NCBI GenBank assembly: GCA_910592205.1
Contig: CAJVPJ010000087.1
Location: 1-46,876 of the forward strand
Source of the DNA: Paraglomus occultum
Lineage: Eukaryota > Glomeromycota > Glomeromycetes > Paraglomerales > Paraglomeraceae
Direction: 5' to 3'
DNA length: 46,876 nt
The notes under the pieces were generated by a model. That model was given only the letters and a program-made list of their open reading frames with translations. It did no database searches and had not been told where the DNA came from. Below, piece by piece: positions 23,281 to 35,702 of this stretch. Position 1 is the stretch's first letter. Each line of letters begins with the position of its first letter. Made by a program: the position numbers and the translations under genes.

Positions 23281-24742
23281 CAAACCCCTTGTCATTTCCC
23301 CGCCAATCTTGAACCAAGCTTTTCTATATATGTCAAAGGCTAATACCACAAATGGGGAAGACAGACCGTTTATGGGTTATCAAATGAAATTCTGTCAAAA
23401 TGAATGGGGGAAAGAGATATTTAGGATCGACAAGGAGTAGACTTGCAAAAAAGAAGACAATAGCACAATTGTTGATAGAGTATGGGAATAAAAGATTATA
23501 TAAACATATTTGAAACTTGTTTGTATCTTAATCACCTTTCGATGATGAAGGGTTGGTGGGGTGAGTGGGGGTTGGGTGGGAGAGCAGGGCTGTGCAATTA
23601 ATTGCAATAAAGAGTATATAAAATAATCTATAATAGAACGATGATATTCTAACCTAATCGGGTATAGTAAGCATCCACTCGGAGATTTACTTGTCTCTCT
23701 CTCTCACGGAGATTTACTCGATGATCCCTTCTCGTTAACCAGTCGGGAAAATAGTTGTATTACTGTACATGTATATAGTTCACGAGATGGTCAAGTATGC
23801 AAATCTCACATTTCAATTATGTTAGCGACGATATGCAAAAAAAAAAAATTCTTATTAACCAATCGAATTTCATTGTTCGCGAAGAATTGTCTTGTTTATC
23901 AAAAGAGAGAGAAGGAAAAAAAAAAGATTGGAAATGAAATGGGATTTTCAGACACACAAAGATCGTTCATAGTCCAATGATAAATTTCCACCATCCACAA
24001 GAAATGCAAGTTGCCATCTTGCTTTAGAAAAGAGATTGGGGGAAAAACTGGATGCAATTCAACTTGATTCAACAAGTTTTTTGTTGGAGATATTGTCCGA
24101 AGAAAATTCATTTACAAAAAAATATAAACAGTGTTGAAAAAAAAAAAAAAAGACTGAAATATACAAGAAGGTTGAAAACTTGATGGGAGAAGTAACTTTT
24201 TGAAAGCAAGTAGTAGAGAGGGAAAAAAAAAAAGTACTGGAAAGAAAAAACAAATTATGCTGTAGATGCAACAAAAAAAAAGGGATTACAAAAGTGGAGG
24301 TGGAAACCGCGAGATTATTGTACGTATAGTACATTGTCGTAAGTAGATGTGACGTAGGGATCGAGCGTACTGTGCATGTCAGACGTTAGTGAAAAAGGAA
24401 AAGATTAAAAAAGAAAAAAAAAAAAGAAACCCCAGATCCTTGAGTCACCACAAGTATCAAACAATAATACCCCTCTTCCTCTCTATCCAGTCTCTTTTCT
24501 CTTCCTCCATCTCTCTCTCTCGTTCTTTCTCACATTAAAATTTCATTACATTCCCATTAGTCTCCACTCAACTCCCACCCCATTCCATCACTAACCCCCC
24601 GATCTTTTTATTCTCGCACCGAAAAAGACACATACTAATGCTACTTTTTTTTTTCAATTAACGGAAACTAGCAAGGCTAAACTAAATTTACGAATAAACC
24701 CAGGACACTTTTTTCCCATACGATGTCCCTGCCCTACTCTTT

Positions 24743-26817
24743 TTAAGCTTGAACAATCCTTCGAATCTTTCCACAAATTTCCAAATGCTGGCCCCTGTAC
24801 TTGATAATCCAACCACCATCCTTTTCCGTGACCGTCTTGTTTACCGGACACCCTTTATTGCTATTCGAGCATTTATAATAGACGCTCTTACATCCCGTCT
24901 TTTTCTGAGTCGTGTTCCCGTTGTTTTTCCACAGATAATCATCATTGTATGGGAATTCTTTTGTTTCAATAATCATCGTAACAGGTAACATTTCTCGACG
25001 TTTTCGCTTCCGTTTATTCTGCGGCGATGAGAGATCACTGTCGCCGTGCTCGAGCGCCTCTTGTCCGGTGGCTGATGATGGCGGAGCCGAGTCGAGAGAT
25101 AGATTTTGGATTTGGGGAGATGCGAGAGCATTAAAGGCCGTTGGATATGTGAGCGTTGCAGCCTGCGTGTTGTAACTGTTGTGATAGTTGTGGTGGTGGT
25201 GATATTGGAAGTAATAGTGATGATAATAGTAACAATAATAGAAATAGTAACAATAGTGGTAATAGTAATCATCGCAATCGTAGTGATGGCCATTAACGTC
25301 GTTGCGATAGAATAATGTCAAGCGTGGGACGGTTTCACGGTTTACGTTCAATGATGGTTGTTGAAGGATATTTGTGTGATTTGAGAGTGATCCATGAGAG
25401 TATTCGGTCGAACAACAGGAAAAGAATAGGAGGGAAAAAAAAAAGAATGTAAGTAAAATCATGAATAAAATTCAAACACTAATCGCTCTGCAAGTCAAAA
25501 CTATTATTTTCAATTCATCCCATATCTTCTAACCTCCTCCCCTCTCAAATATCATTTCTCCCCAACCCGACAACCCCGCATCTCCCAACCCCGTAACCAT
25601 CTCTCCCTCTCCACCTCAAAAATAAAAATTGATAAAGAAAAGAATAGAATAAAATACCAAAACCGGCGCGATCATAAATTTCTAATCAATAAAAAAAAAT
25701 AATCAAAATTTTAAACATACTGGCCGAGGTTGACGTACCCGTTCACTGAATGTTCTAGATCGTGATACGAAGCAAAAATAGAAAACGAGTTTTAAGTTTA
25801 TTATTTGTTTACAATGTTTAATTATTTGCAGAACAAACAAAAAAAAATGACAAGGACGGATGATTGGAAGAGAGTGGCGGAGGGTGGGGAGCAAACAAAG
25901 AGGGGAGATTGGTAATTCAATGGTTGTGTGCAAGGATATGCAGGGCGTATGTGTATGTGAACGTGTATGTGTGTATGTGAATGTTAAATGTGAATGTGAA
26001 AAAAGCGAATGTGTGTAATGTGGGGGTTGTGTTAGATGTGTGTAATTGTGTGTGATTATGTGCAATTGTGTGTGTGGTCGTGTGTGGTCGTGTGTGATTG
26101 TGCGAGATTGTGTGTGAATGTGTGTGCGCAAGTTGTAGGTCCACAATGAAGCAATGGGAAAAAAAAAAGAGAGAAATAGAAAAATAAATTATATGTTGGG
26201 GTTTACCAATTCTCCCTGCCAGGGTAGTAGAAAAATGTTTGAAAGATCAACTCACCGTGATCGAACCCGATCTCTCCATTATGGTCCTCTATTTTAGCAT
26301 CGGATGATCCGTCATTAACGTACGAGGAAGTTCTTCTATGCCTGTCGCGCGACTGTAGAGCTTCTATCTCTTTCATCCTGAGTCTTGCCTCTTCAGCTTT
26401 GCGCTTGTCTTCTTCGACTTTTGCCGCTAGAATTAGTTTTAGTAAGTCGGGTTGTTGATGAAACTGAGCAATGACATCGTGCAAGTCAAAAGCGGGCGGA
26501 GTTGTATTGGTGGTTGGTTGACAATTGGAGGTGAGAGCGGTTGGGATTGTAGGAGGAGTGGGAAGGGAAGTGGGCATTGTGGTTGTGGACATTGTCGAAA
26601 GGGACGTTGTTATGTTTGAGTGGTTCGATTGCGGAATACATTGGTTCGCGGTTAATGGAGAAGGAGGAGTTCCGGGAGAGGGACCCAGTTGCGTAGAATG
26701 TGTGGTGTATTGATTCGTGGGTTGTTGGTTAAACTGGTGGATCTGGGAGTGATGGAGGTGCGGGTGGGTTTTCGGAGTAAGCTGGAAAGCATTGTACTGG
26801 GCTTCTCTTGTCGCCAT
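24743..26817 (-). CDS. WRKY-like zinc-finger transcription factor, three exons with a microexon
   Basis: Exon 1 is 26256-26817 (starts MATREAQYN, ends phase 1 at CACG/GTGAGT). The proposed exon 2 is a 16-nt microexon, 25739-25754 (CTAG/AACATTCAGTGAACGG/GTACGT), and exon 3 is 24743-25175. The phases then match (1, then 2) for 336 residues. Residues 1-120 are Q/P/T/N-rich. A charged helix follows (DLLKLILAAKVEEDKRKAEE). The C-terminus has a basic KRKRKRR signal (246-253) and a WRKY-fold domain at about 270-328: YLWKNNGNTTQ in place of WRKYGQK, then SVYYKCSNSNKGCPVNKTV and IIKYRGQHLEIC, giving metal ligands C295, C302, H323 and C327 (a C2HC variant). The WRKY-GCM1 superfamily also includes FLYWCH and Mutator transposase fingers. 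An alternative is a direct join of exon 1 to an acceptor at about 25072, skipping the microexon and keeping phase. The longer frame from 26979 is probably leader. Confidence 0.65.
25928..26135 (+). repeat. GT-rich simple repeat inside the first intron of the WRKY-like gene
   Basis: GTGTGTATGTGAATG-type units fill most of the intron between exon 1 and the microexon. Open frames read across it on the minus strand (H/T-rich) are repeat products. Confidence 0.6.
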
Positions 26818-29698
26818 GATATAAAATGGGGGTATGGGAAGAGAAAAGGGGAGGGTGATAAAGGGGGATGGAGAGAAAAAGGAAGAAGGGGTGATGTGGG
26901 GAATTGTTGGTTTTTGGGCTTTTTGGGCTTTTTTTCTACCAAAAAAAAAAAAAAAAGTGGAATCAAAAATTTTTTGCAAAGGTTGATTAAATTTTCTAGG
27001 TGTGGGTTGTCAAGTAGACAGTCAGTAGATAGTCAGTAGAGTTGTTCAGTGGATGGTAAATGGTTGTTAACAAGTTGGTCAGTAGTAGTTCAGTCCTAGT
27101 TGTATAGTTGGTCAGTAGTTGTTCAGTAGTTGTTCAGCAGCTGTTCAGCAGTTGTTCAGTAGTTGTTCAGCAGTTGTTGCTGTCTGCTTGTTTCTCTCTC
27201 TATTCGATGCGTAGTTGTTTTTTGACTATTAAATTTCTATAATTTGATTATGCGATTACTATTTATTAATATTAGTATTACCACAGTATTAATAATGATG
27301 ATGATTAAATCACTTACAGTTGTTTCTTTGTTTCTGCGGGATGTAGTAAGTAGTGTATGAGACACAGGAACACAGGAAAAAAGATGATGAAAATAGGGTG
27401 AAATAGTCTGGGGGTAGAAATTTTATGCAATAACACACGGGGAATTTGGCGATAATGACGGGATAATGTTGTGTTTATATATGAAAATTTTATTCTTATT
27501 ATTGTTAAATTTTCGGTTTTAGTTGGTTTTGTATTGTGAGAAATAAATATTTGGGTTATTTTATATTTGCATATTTTATTGGAAGATAAAAGGGAGGGCA
27601 AATAGTTTCGGTGGTTAGTGCTTTATTTGCGCATCCTTTTCACGAGCAAATCACTCATCTTCCACAGCATAAAGAAAAACCTCGACGACGAATCAGCTCG
27701 AGTAGACTAGGTTGATTACAGTCGAATAAAGCGCAGAGGTCTCTCCAAATTTATTCAATCACTTATACAAAAAGCAATTGATTTCATATAACATGTAACA
27801 ATACGATTAATATGATTACAGATTATAGAGATTATACAGAATTGCATATATTCCATGATCATACATATACAAGTAAGGTAGTCAAATATATTATATTATA
27901 TTACATACACAGCTACAGATGAGATGGTCGACTATACGATTGATTTCCCACCCGATACATGTTGAACGTAGTCAAGGCGATCATAAACTATTCCAAGCAC
28001 AACTACCCACATACTATCCGTAAACTATTAATACACTATCCCCATCACTATCCCCATATACCATCCACACACTATCCATATATTCATTTCAATCCCGTTC
28101 GTCCCTTTTCCTTTCCTCCCCCCCACCCCTTCCCTTCAACCGTCCCTTTCTCTTTTCCCTTCTCTGTTCTCTTCCCTTCCTTCTCAATTCTTTCATTTCA
28201 ATAATTCGTTCGTGCAAACAACACATGACACATCTAAATAAGGGGTTAAGCAGTTGCAATTATGCATGACGAAAATTTGATGTGCGTTGCAGATGGTAGG
28301 CACATATTCAATATAAAAAAGTTGATTGTATAAAAAAATACACTAAACTGAAATAAGTGGCGTAAGTGCGATGTTGTATATATACATATATATATGTTTA
28401 TATATGCCTTTTGTGTGTATATCATATCGCTTGTGAGTATGTAGTCGTGTGAAGTAGTTTTTGTGTGTGTATAGTTTTCTTCTTGTTTCTTCTGGCTCCT
28501 TCTTGTTTCTGTTATTTTTATTTATCTCGTCGATATTCGAAACAGGAGAAAAAAATTTGGCAAATTTAAGTGACCAATAAATTCCCGACGGTAAATCAAA
28601 AAACTGTATTTCCCTCCCACCAACTTTCGCGCGTTTAAACAAGTTTGGAAGCAGGTTTCATTCCAAATTAATGGTTTGTTATGGTCTAGTCGGGTTATTC
28701 CACGAGGGAAAAATGAAAAAAATAAAGATGAAAAATGTAAAGGCAATCTATGATGTAATCTAATCACAAAGTAATAAAAGCAAACGTGCTATGAATTAAA
28801 TTAATATCCATACTATCAACTATCAACCAATCTATCTATCCATCAGCTTTATTCTTGTTCTTCCCATATGGACAAAGGCGACTCCGCCACTGATAGATAT
28901 TTGCGCATATGTTTATCCTATAACATTATCATCGCGCAAAAAAAGAAAAGGCATAAATAGGCGCAGTACTTTTACATTAAAAAGCCACATTGACAGAAGT
29001 CCCGCCGAGACCTTGAAAAAATTTTTTTCTTAATCCTTTTTTGGATAGATGAATATTTACAAAGAATTTAATAGTATGTTCTTATTTCTTACATATTATA
29101 TTCATTTGCTTAGTACATAATTGGAATGGAAGGGAAAAAGGATCTTGGAATACGCCCGCAAAGAGAAATATCATGATTTACGATTATCTAATCACTATAA
29201 CACTATAAACACCCCTCCTATAAACCCTACTGTAAACATTACATTATTATTATACACTATATACATCCATTGTATACATGCTATATATTCACTACATATC
29301 ACCATTCCAACCATTCCAAGAATCACACATACTCGTGGAAACAATATAGACTATTGTATCTATTAACATACGATATTACACTTTTGGCTATATTACATCT
29401 ATTTGGTTAGTGTATCTGACAAACAAACGAATGTATGCGAGCCTGACGCCCACGCACTCAGGAGAGGGGAAGGGGGCCAAGATACCTGATCACATCAAAC
29501 ATACGCGTTCATGATTTCTCTCTTTTTTCCCTTTATTTTTCTTTGGGACAACAAGTGAACCAGGCAAATATTTCTCAAACATGGACCCATTTCAAAAAAA
29601 CAAATAATCAAACAGCCTTATGTAGTTCTAGACTTGTAGTTCGAGACTTGGTTCGAGATTTTTTTTAGCCCAGGTCTCATCAATTTATCTCATAGTTG
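26818..29698. other. Leader, minisatellite and simple-sequence DNA
   Basis: The first 200-400 bases are the likely leader and promoter of the minus-strand WRKY-like gene, including a poly-A/poly-T tract near 26941. An 11-base minisatellite lies at 27111-27178. Pyrimidine-rich or CCATAT-type simple sequence fills 27990-28200 and 29200-29320. No gene is supported. Confidence 0.5.
27111..27178 (+). repeat. 11-bp minisatellite (GTTCAGTAGTT)
   Basis: Five complete 11-base units (27121-27175) differ mainly at AGT/AGC and TT/CT, with a partial unit on each side and diverged GTCAGTAG pieces back to about 27010. It lies about 300 bases upstream of the WRKY-like start codon. Confidence 0.75.
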
Positions 29699-30022
29699 CT
29701 AATGCAGTCTTACCATGATAATTCCTATCCTTGCTGACCTGCTAATATTTGTCAACAATTCTGTAGCTGCTGCTGCTGCTGCTGTTGTAGTAATAGTAGT
29801 AGCTGTAGCTTGTAGATATTGTTGATGTTGATGTTGATGTTGTTGTTGTTGATGTTGCTGTAAGCTATAGCTGTTGTAATGGTTGTTATCAACAGTCTTC
29901 TTTGTCATGACACTTTTGGTTTCTTTCCCCCCTATTTTTTGCCCGTGAAAAATTTCCGTTTGATTATTCAAGGGTATGTTATTTTTACCAGGGTTTAATT
30001 TTCCATTTTTGCAACTAGCCAA
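29699..30022 (-). other. Possible glutamine-rich exon of an unidentified gene
   Basis: A 107-codon frame starts MASCKNGKLNPGKNN, contains a Q/H array (about 54-70, from CAA/CAG/CAT repeats) and a T/A array, then ELLTNISRSARIGIIM, which is followed directly by GTAAGA. The donor-like end suggests a first exon of a minus-strand regulator. I found no next exon downstream, and trinucleotide repeats alone could keep the frame open. Support is weak. Confidence 0.2.
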
Positions 30023-33000
30023 GTGTGACCAGATGTTTTTGTATGAACATTCGGAAAATACGGATTATGCTTATGGGAATGATATGCACGTGAAAATGAA
30101 AGATGATTTTTGATAATCATCGTCCTTCATTTCCAATTGTAGCATAAACTGCAAAAGCATCTGCTTGTGAGAGAGGAAGAGAGGCAGAGAGATGTAGAGA
30201 GAGAGATAAAGAAAACGGGTAACTTGTTCTAATAAATTCATGTACTCCTTGCTAACAATGGTTCATACGCAGAATATTTAATCGCAAGCGGTTTACCAAA
30301 AACACGTCAAAAGGAATAGGTTACTGGCTGCAAATATATGTGTGCGCAGGTCTTTAAAATCTGCCCGGATCATCCTAGAAATTGCACAAAGACCGTTTCG
30401 TCATCAATTTTATTGAAAAAAAAAAATTAACGACCGAGTTGAAACATATCCCGCTACAAGTCTCACACAACGATTAGCAAAGTAAACAACACTTGGGCGG
30501 GACCATTCTCTGTTTGGGATTTCTGGTAAATTTGAACAACAAATTTCTGATTAGTCAAGTCATTTTCTGACTATTTAATATTTATTATCAGTATTATCAG
30601 TTATATCATCGTCAACACAAAGTACAAGGTTTGTTTTCTCGAGTATTGTCACAGTATCTTTTGACCGACCTGTTTCTTAAAACTTTTATTCAGATATGTG
30701 GCATCCCGACTTTATGCTCTGCCCCCACCCCCCCTCCCAGCAAATCAATTAAACGATCAAGATCTGCGATGGTCTGCATGCGCGACGATCACCTGATGCA
30801 AAACTTGCACACTGCCGTTGTTTGTTCATGAAACAGCAGTATTAATTGTCATCTCCAATTTGGGATTAATCAACGTTTTGCGTTAATCTCCGCTTAATTA
30901 TTAATTAAAGATTAATTTTAATCCCTTATAGTGAATCGTAGCACCAAACCTTTAATGGGTTTGAGTTAATTAACGTAAATCTCATTCATTCTTGTATCTC
31001 AATGGTGCAGACGTCATCGTCATAGTCAAAGTCTGACGCATACTATGCAAATATATCGCGGAAATATCATTAGTGAGTATAACGCAGTTCTCTCTGATCA
31101 CTCGTCTAATTCACCGTTTCGTTTAACCAAGATCGTTTCCCAACACAATGCTTTCCCTCATCCGCGATTATCATACGTGTTTTACGAAATCTGCGTTGAA
31201 TCGCTTCGCCTCGATAGCCTTGTCCGTGGGGGGTTTTTCTTTATCGCAGAAAGTAATAACGGTCGCCAAGAATTTCCTGTCGATGGAAAGGAAGTTTCCG
31301 ATCCAATTAGATTTTTTTGTCTTAGTATCCAACGGATAAAACATATTCCTGGCAACCTTTCCCTGATGTCGCAGTCTCAATTAACTAGCGGTCAGTGTGA
31401 TTTCAGCGAACGTGCATCAGTTTCTGTTGGTCACACAATATTTTATATAATGACAGTTTTAGAATTTTCCTAATACAAACATCAATTCACAGGACTTACC
31501 CAAACCGACAACCGTGAGCAAAAAGTCGAGCGTGTGAAGAAGCCAACAAAGGCGGTGTAAATACAAACACCAGTTAATCTCACTTTTTGAAGCATATATC
31601 CAGATTGGCCAATCAGTTGATCAATTCCCAACAATGCTACCATTCTAGTTTGTCTCATAGATTTATGCGCTGGTTGTGTATTGGTATCCTTGGGAGTTTA
31701 CGATATTTTTTAACGCGACACGTCATGCTGAATGTTCTGTAAAGCATGTATGCACTTGCCCAAGTTAAGGTTCCCTTCTAATAGTTGGTGTTTTTCCTAA
31801 ACACAAAAACGTCTTTGCATAAGGTCTCAAAATACAATACCATTCTCATTAACAAATGTGCTAACATGCACTTCTCTCTGTTAACGTTTACTATTCTATT
31901 GAAACGAAAACATGTTTTACATACAAGTCGCCACTTCTACCACGACTCAATAACATCAGCTCGAATGACGAAGAGGAGGGCTACGCAAATCAGCCAGCAA
32001 ACTCGCGTGAATGAGGACCTATTACCTTCGAAATTATGTACAAAGAATCCGAAGCGAGTTTCCACGATCTGCTGTGACAAGGAACGAGGTATCTTAACAT
32101 AATGGGCCCTTGTTCACAAGAGCTTATGGTATATTAATATGGTTAAGCAGATTAATTCATCAATTTCGCTAATTTCGCGAATCTTGCAATGGGGTTGACT
32201 TGTTCCCGATTGAAAGATTTGCACTTTGCATCGTGTAAAATAGGCAACATCAAACTGAAGGAACATCGCGATTCTCGTAATCGCCATAGGAAAAAGCTTT
32301 ATTTACTAAAGTAACAGTGTTGCGTTTGAACTGTAATACAGCGCCATTGACATTATACAAAGGCTCAAACATCCCAGTTGTGTAGGGTCGTGGGATCTTA
32401 TACAAGAGGAAAGACGAACTTGTAATGGGAAATTAGTCTTCAGATATTATATTGAATGATATGTTTGAGTCGCGATCGCGCAGGCTTGAAATGTATCGGG
32501 AGCCACGTCCGAGATACGGAACATTGATATCGGGGAACAGCACAGTCTTTTAATAGCTTTTGATACGCATCTCTATATTGTTGGAAAAGCGCGAGTAATT
32601 TTACTGTGTATCATGTTCTCACACAACGTCATTGCGTACCGCGGTGTGTTCGTCAAGTGACACTCACTTTCAGATAAACTTTTTATTTTTAAAGAATTGC
32701 CTGGACAAGAAGTTTCAAGTAAATGATGTGGAGACGCTCAATCTGTCTTATCTGATCATTGTCATTGAAAACCCGTTTCCGACTTGACCTCGGTAGCATG
32801 AGTGTCGCGTGAGCATCGGAAGACGTCAGACATGTTTATTGCGGTGTGGAGTAGTCAATAGCATCACAAAAGCGTGTCCGCGTCCTAAATGTTCAACCTG
32901 CGCACGCTCTCCCATCCCATTTCATACCCAAATATCGATTCAATAAGAGATGGACGCGAGATCATAAACCGTTGGAGGAAGTCAAAAGGAAGCTTCTCCC

Positions 33001-35702
33001 TTAGACTTGCCTTCGGAATCCACCTATTTGGCCAGTATCCAGCATATTAGCATACGAAATTTCCAACGACACCTCAACAAATTCACGTGCATGTCTTCTT
33101 CGCCCATATTCCACGTGATGAAACATAGTTGTTCCATTCGGCGTAATTGTCGAATATGCAGTCCATAGTTAATGAGAATGAGACATCAAATATTATTATA
33201 TACAGGTGCCCATACAATTTCAAGCGCAACATAAGTACTCATCCTATATAACGAGACATGAATGAATAGGACAAGTGGAATCTACATATAATGGAACAGG
33301 TCTTTGGACAATCACCCGTCAAAAAGTCTAATGCGTTGCGCTAGAGAACTGTAGCGACCACTATCACCTCGTTAGCATAGGCATCAAGCATCATAGACTA
33401 ATGTCGTTGCTTTTTTTTTTCCCGTATGTTTCCCCCGCCATAAACAAATTCGCTCCCACGCTTTACAAGCCAAGCATTCTTTGACAAAATTCCATGATCA
33501 CCCCCCCTTAAACCTTTCTTCATAATCATGTGGTAAAGAAAAACTGTTGGAGACCCGTATCCATCTGTCTCTCCATCTCCTTATCTCATCTTTGGTTCAT
33601 AAATAATCACATTAACTGATACACAATAAACTTTTTCTTATCTCTCCCAGAAAACGCTGTCGAATTAGCCTATTATGCTATTTTCAATAAGAAAAAAGGT
33701 CGAGTTAATATCTACACAATAAACTAGAGCAACTTTTTCCATACGATGAAAAGTAATCAGACAGCAGTTGGAAAACAGTCAACGTAGGAGGCGTATACGC
33801 CTTTTCAGTCGAGAAAAGTTGCATCATCATTTGTCCTTTGTAACTCTGTACATGAAAGACCATATTTACCTGGGGCTGGTTGCCACAGCATGGTCAACCG
33901 GAAGACCCTCCTTTGGCTTGCTATTACTGTTAGTATTAGCGTGCGTGTGTGCGTGTGTGCGTGCGTGTGTCCGAAGCAGTCATACTCTTGAGACGAGCCA
34001 AAAGAGGTCAAGAATTGGGAAATGGAATTCTTCGCTTTGTGGATATGGAAACGGGTAGTACAGAAACACGTGAGCATGAAACGCTAAAAGAATAGTTGAA
34101 GGAATGTCTAAACGTTTAATTAATTACTCATAATAATTAATATGAAATTAAAAAAGGATTGACCAGGTGCAGAAAAAGAAAATGAGTTTGACACAAACCA
34201 TTGTCGACCGACCGGGCGTTGCATGTGGGTGAAAAAAAAACAACGGGTGATCAAAGAGAACTTGATGATGAAACGACGAGTTACAAAGTCGGGAAAATTA
34301 ACTAATTAATATTTTTTTGATATTTTCAATGGACACGCCTTGTTTGTCTCTTATTGCCCAAACCTCAACAACCCCCCTCCCCTTCTTTGAATGCCTCGTG
34401 GTTCCACCTTGTCCGGACCGTCTTTGTTCCAGCATCCGTATCGAAAACACAAACATTCCGGTAACCGGGATTTTCATTTCCTTGTACCTCGGCATTTAAT
34501 GACAATGTTCCCTTATTCTTTAATTACCATGCTCTCAACGGCGCTACTTACAAAGCAAACAAAAAAAAACTTTTATTTATAATCTAAAAATGTTCAACAA
34601 AGCAGTAGATCACGTGAAAACGGAATTTGAACGGTCATTGATAATCTTTCTATCTATCGAAAGGAAAAAAAGCCAGAAGCATTAGAATAAACCGCTCTTC
34701 TCTTACCCACAGCTTCCAATCTATTCACGTGTCTCAACAGGCTTTCTCTCTGTTATCATGCTTTATTGACTTTTTCCATAGAACGAAGGGAAAAAATCCA
34801 TCGATCAAAAAAAAAAAAAATAAGAAAAGCCTACTGACGAATCGGGCTCTCTTACCAAGGATAAGATCAATCTTGAAGAAGAGAAGGGTAAAAAAAAAAC
34901 AAGTGTGAAGAAAAAAAAATAAAATCGAACCTCCGGAGAAACTGAGAAAATAAGACTAGAAGAGTAATGGTAAGTGCGTGAATGAGACAAAGAAATTGGG
35001 GAGTAACACGATAGATAACTCGCGCTAGGTGTAGTGTATACTAATATCTCTAAGAAGAATCAATAAAGTACATGAACGGAAGATGAGAGAAGAATAAATA
35101 ACAAATACAAATGAGGGTGATAGATGTGAGAAAGGGGGGGGGGTTCATTAATATACAACATATATAATATTGAAGGGGAATGAATTATTTTATATAAGAT
35201 CAAGGTAAGAGCGAGAGTTTAAAGAAAAGTATTCAAACAAAAAAATCAAGAAATAAAAAAAAAAACAAAAAAACAAAAAAGGAACAATAAAAACAAAACA
35301 AAACAGACAAACCGACCAACAACAACAACAACAACAACCATATGGGGGTATCTACCAACAACAGATAACTCTAGATGAAAAAAGAAAAAGAAAAAGAAAA
35401 AAAAGAGAAGAAAGTAAAGAAAGAAGGAGTTTAAAAAAAAAAACGTCTTTTTTTTTTTAAATTATTTCTACTTACATCCACTAACACCCCCAAATTTGCT
35501 TGGTTTTTGTATTATTTATTAAATAACCAGACTTGTGAGATTCTCTCATCTCATTCTCGACCACAAACCATCACAAACGCACAGACAAAAAGACAACAAC
35601 CGCTATTATTACTACCACCACCACTAATACTACCGCCATCACGCCATCACGCCATCACACCATCACACCATCACACCACCATAATCCCTTCTACTACACT
35701 TG
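30023..35702. other. Long region without a supported gene
   Basis: 31.0-31.6 kb and 32.4-33.2 kb look richer in G+C than their surroundings and could be diverged gene or element relics. A possible small two-exon reading at 31148-31537 is described in the findings. From 34.8 to 35.5 kb the sequence is extremely A/purine-rich, with runs of A broken by single C or G. A GTGCGTGT repeat lies near 33940. A 9-base CCATCACAC array (35635-35681) lies in the probable 3' region of the next gene. No transposon termini were found. Confidence 0.45.
35635..35681 (+). repeat. 9-bp tandem repeat (CCATCACAC/CCATCACGC)
   Basis: About five consecutive units lie just beyond the stop codon of the minus-strand coiled-coil gene, probably in its 3' untranslated region. 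Confidence 0.6.

Larger units (their letters stand above)
21381..24742. other. Intergenic region with repeats and simple sequence
   Basis: The region holds the right copy of the Crinkler-flanking direct repeat (22181-22277), the dispersed-repeat fragment near 21968, a hairpin (GCAGGG-cgtt-CCCTGC, 22087-22102), a CA-rich tract (23181-23280), a CT-rich tract near 23695, and long A- or C/T-rich runs from 23850 to 24600. A 31-codon frame at 21907-21999 starts MSKDAPSITL and covers the repeat fragment; it is too short to support as a gene. Confidence 0.5.

Noticed and set aside
25178-25462. Y/H/C-rich upstream part of the open frame that contains the WRKY-like domain
   Set aside because: It starts at an ATG inside a splice-like pyrimidine tract and reads trinucleotide repeats; a stop lies just upstream, and the AG-free character fits an intron better.
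25703-26146. 147-codon H/T-rich minus-strand frame
   Set aside because: It is the translation of a GT/CA simple repeat lying in the proposed WRKY-like intron; only 16 nt of it are proposed as exon.
33768-34077. Frames over the GTGCGTGTGT tract (C/A/V-rich and H/T-rich products)
   Set aside because: The hydrophobic and cysteine-rich appearance comes from the dinucleotide repeat.
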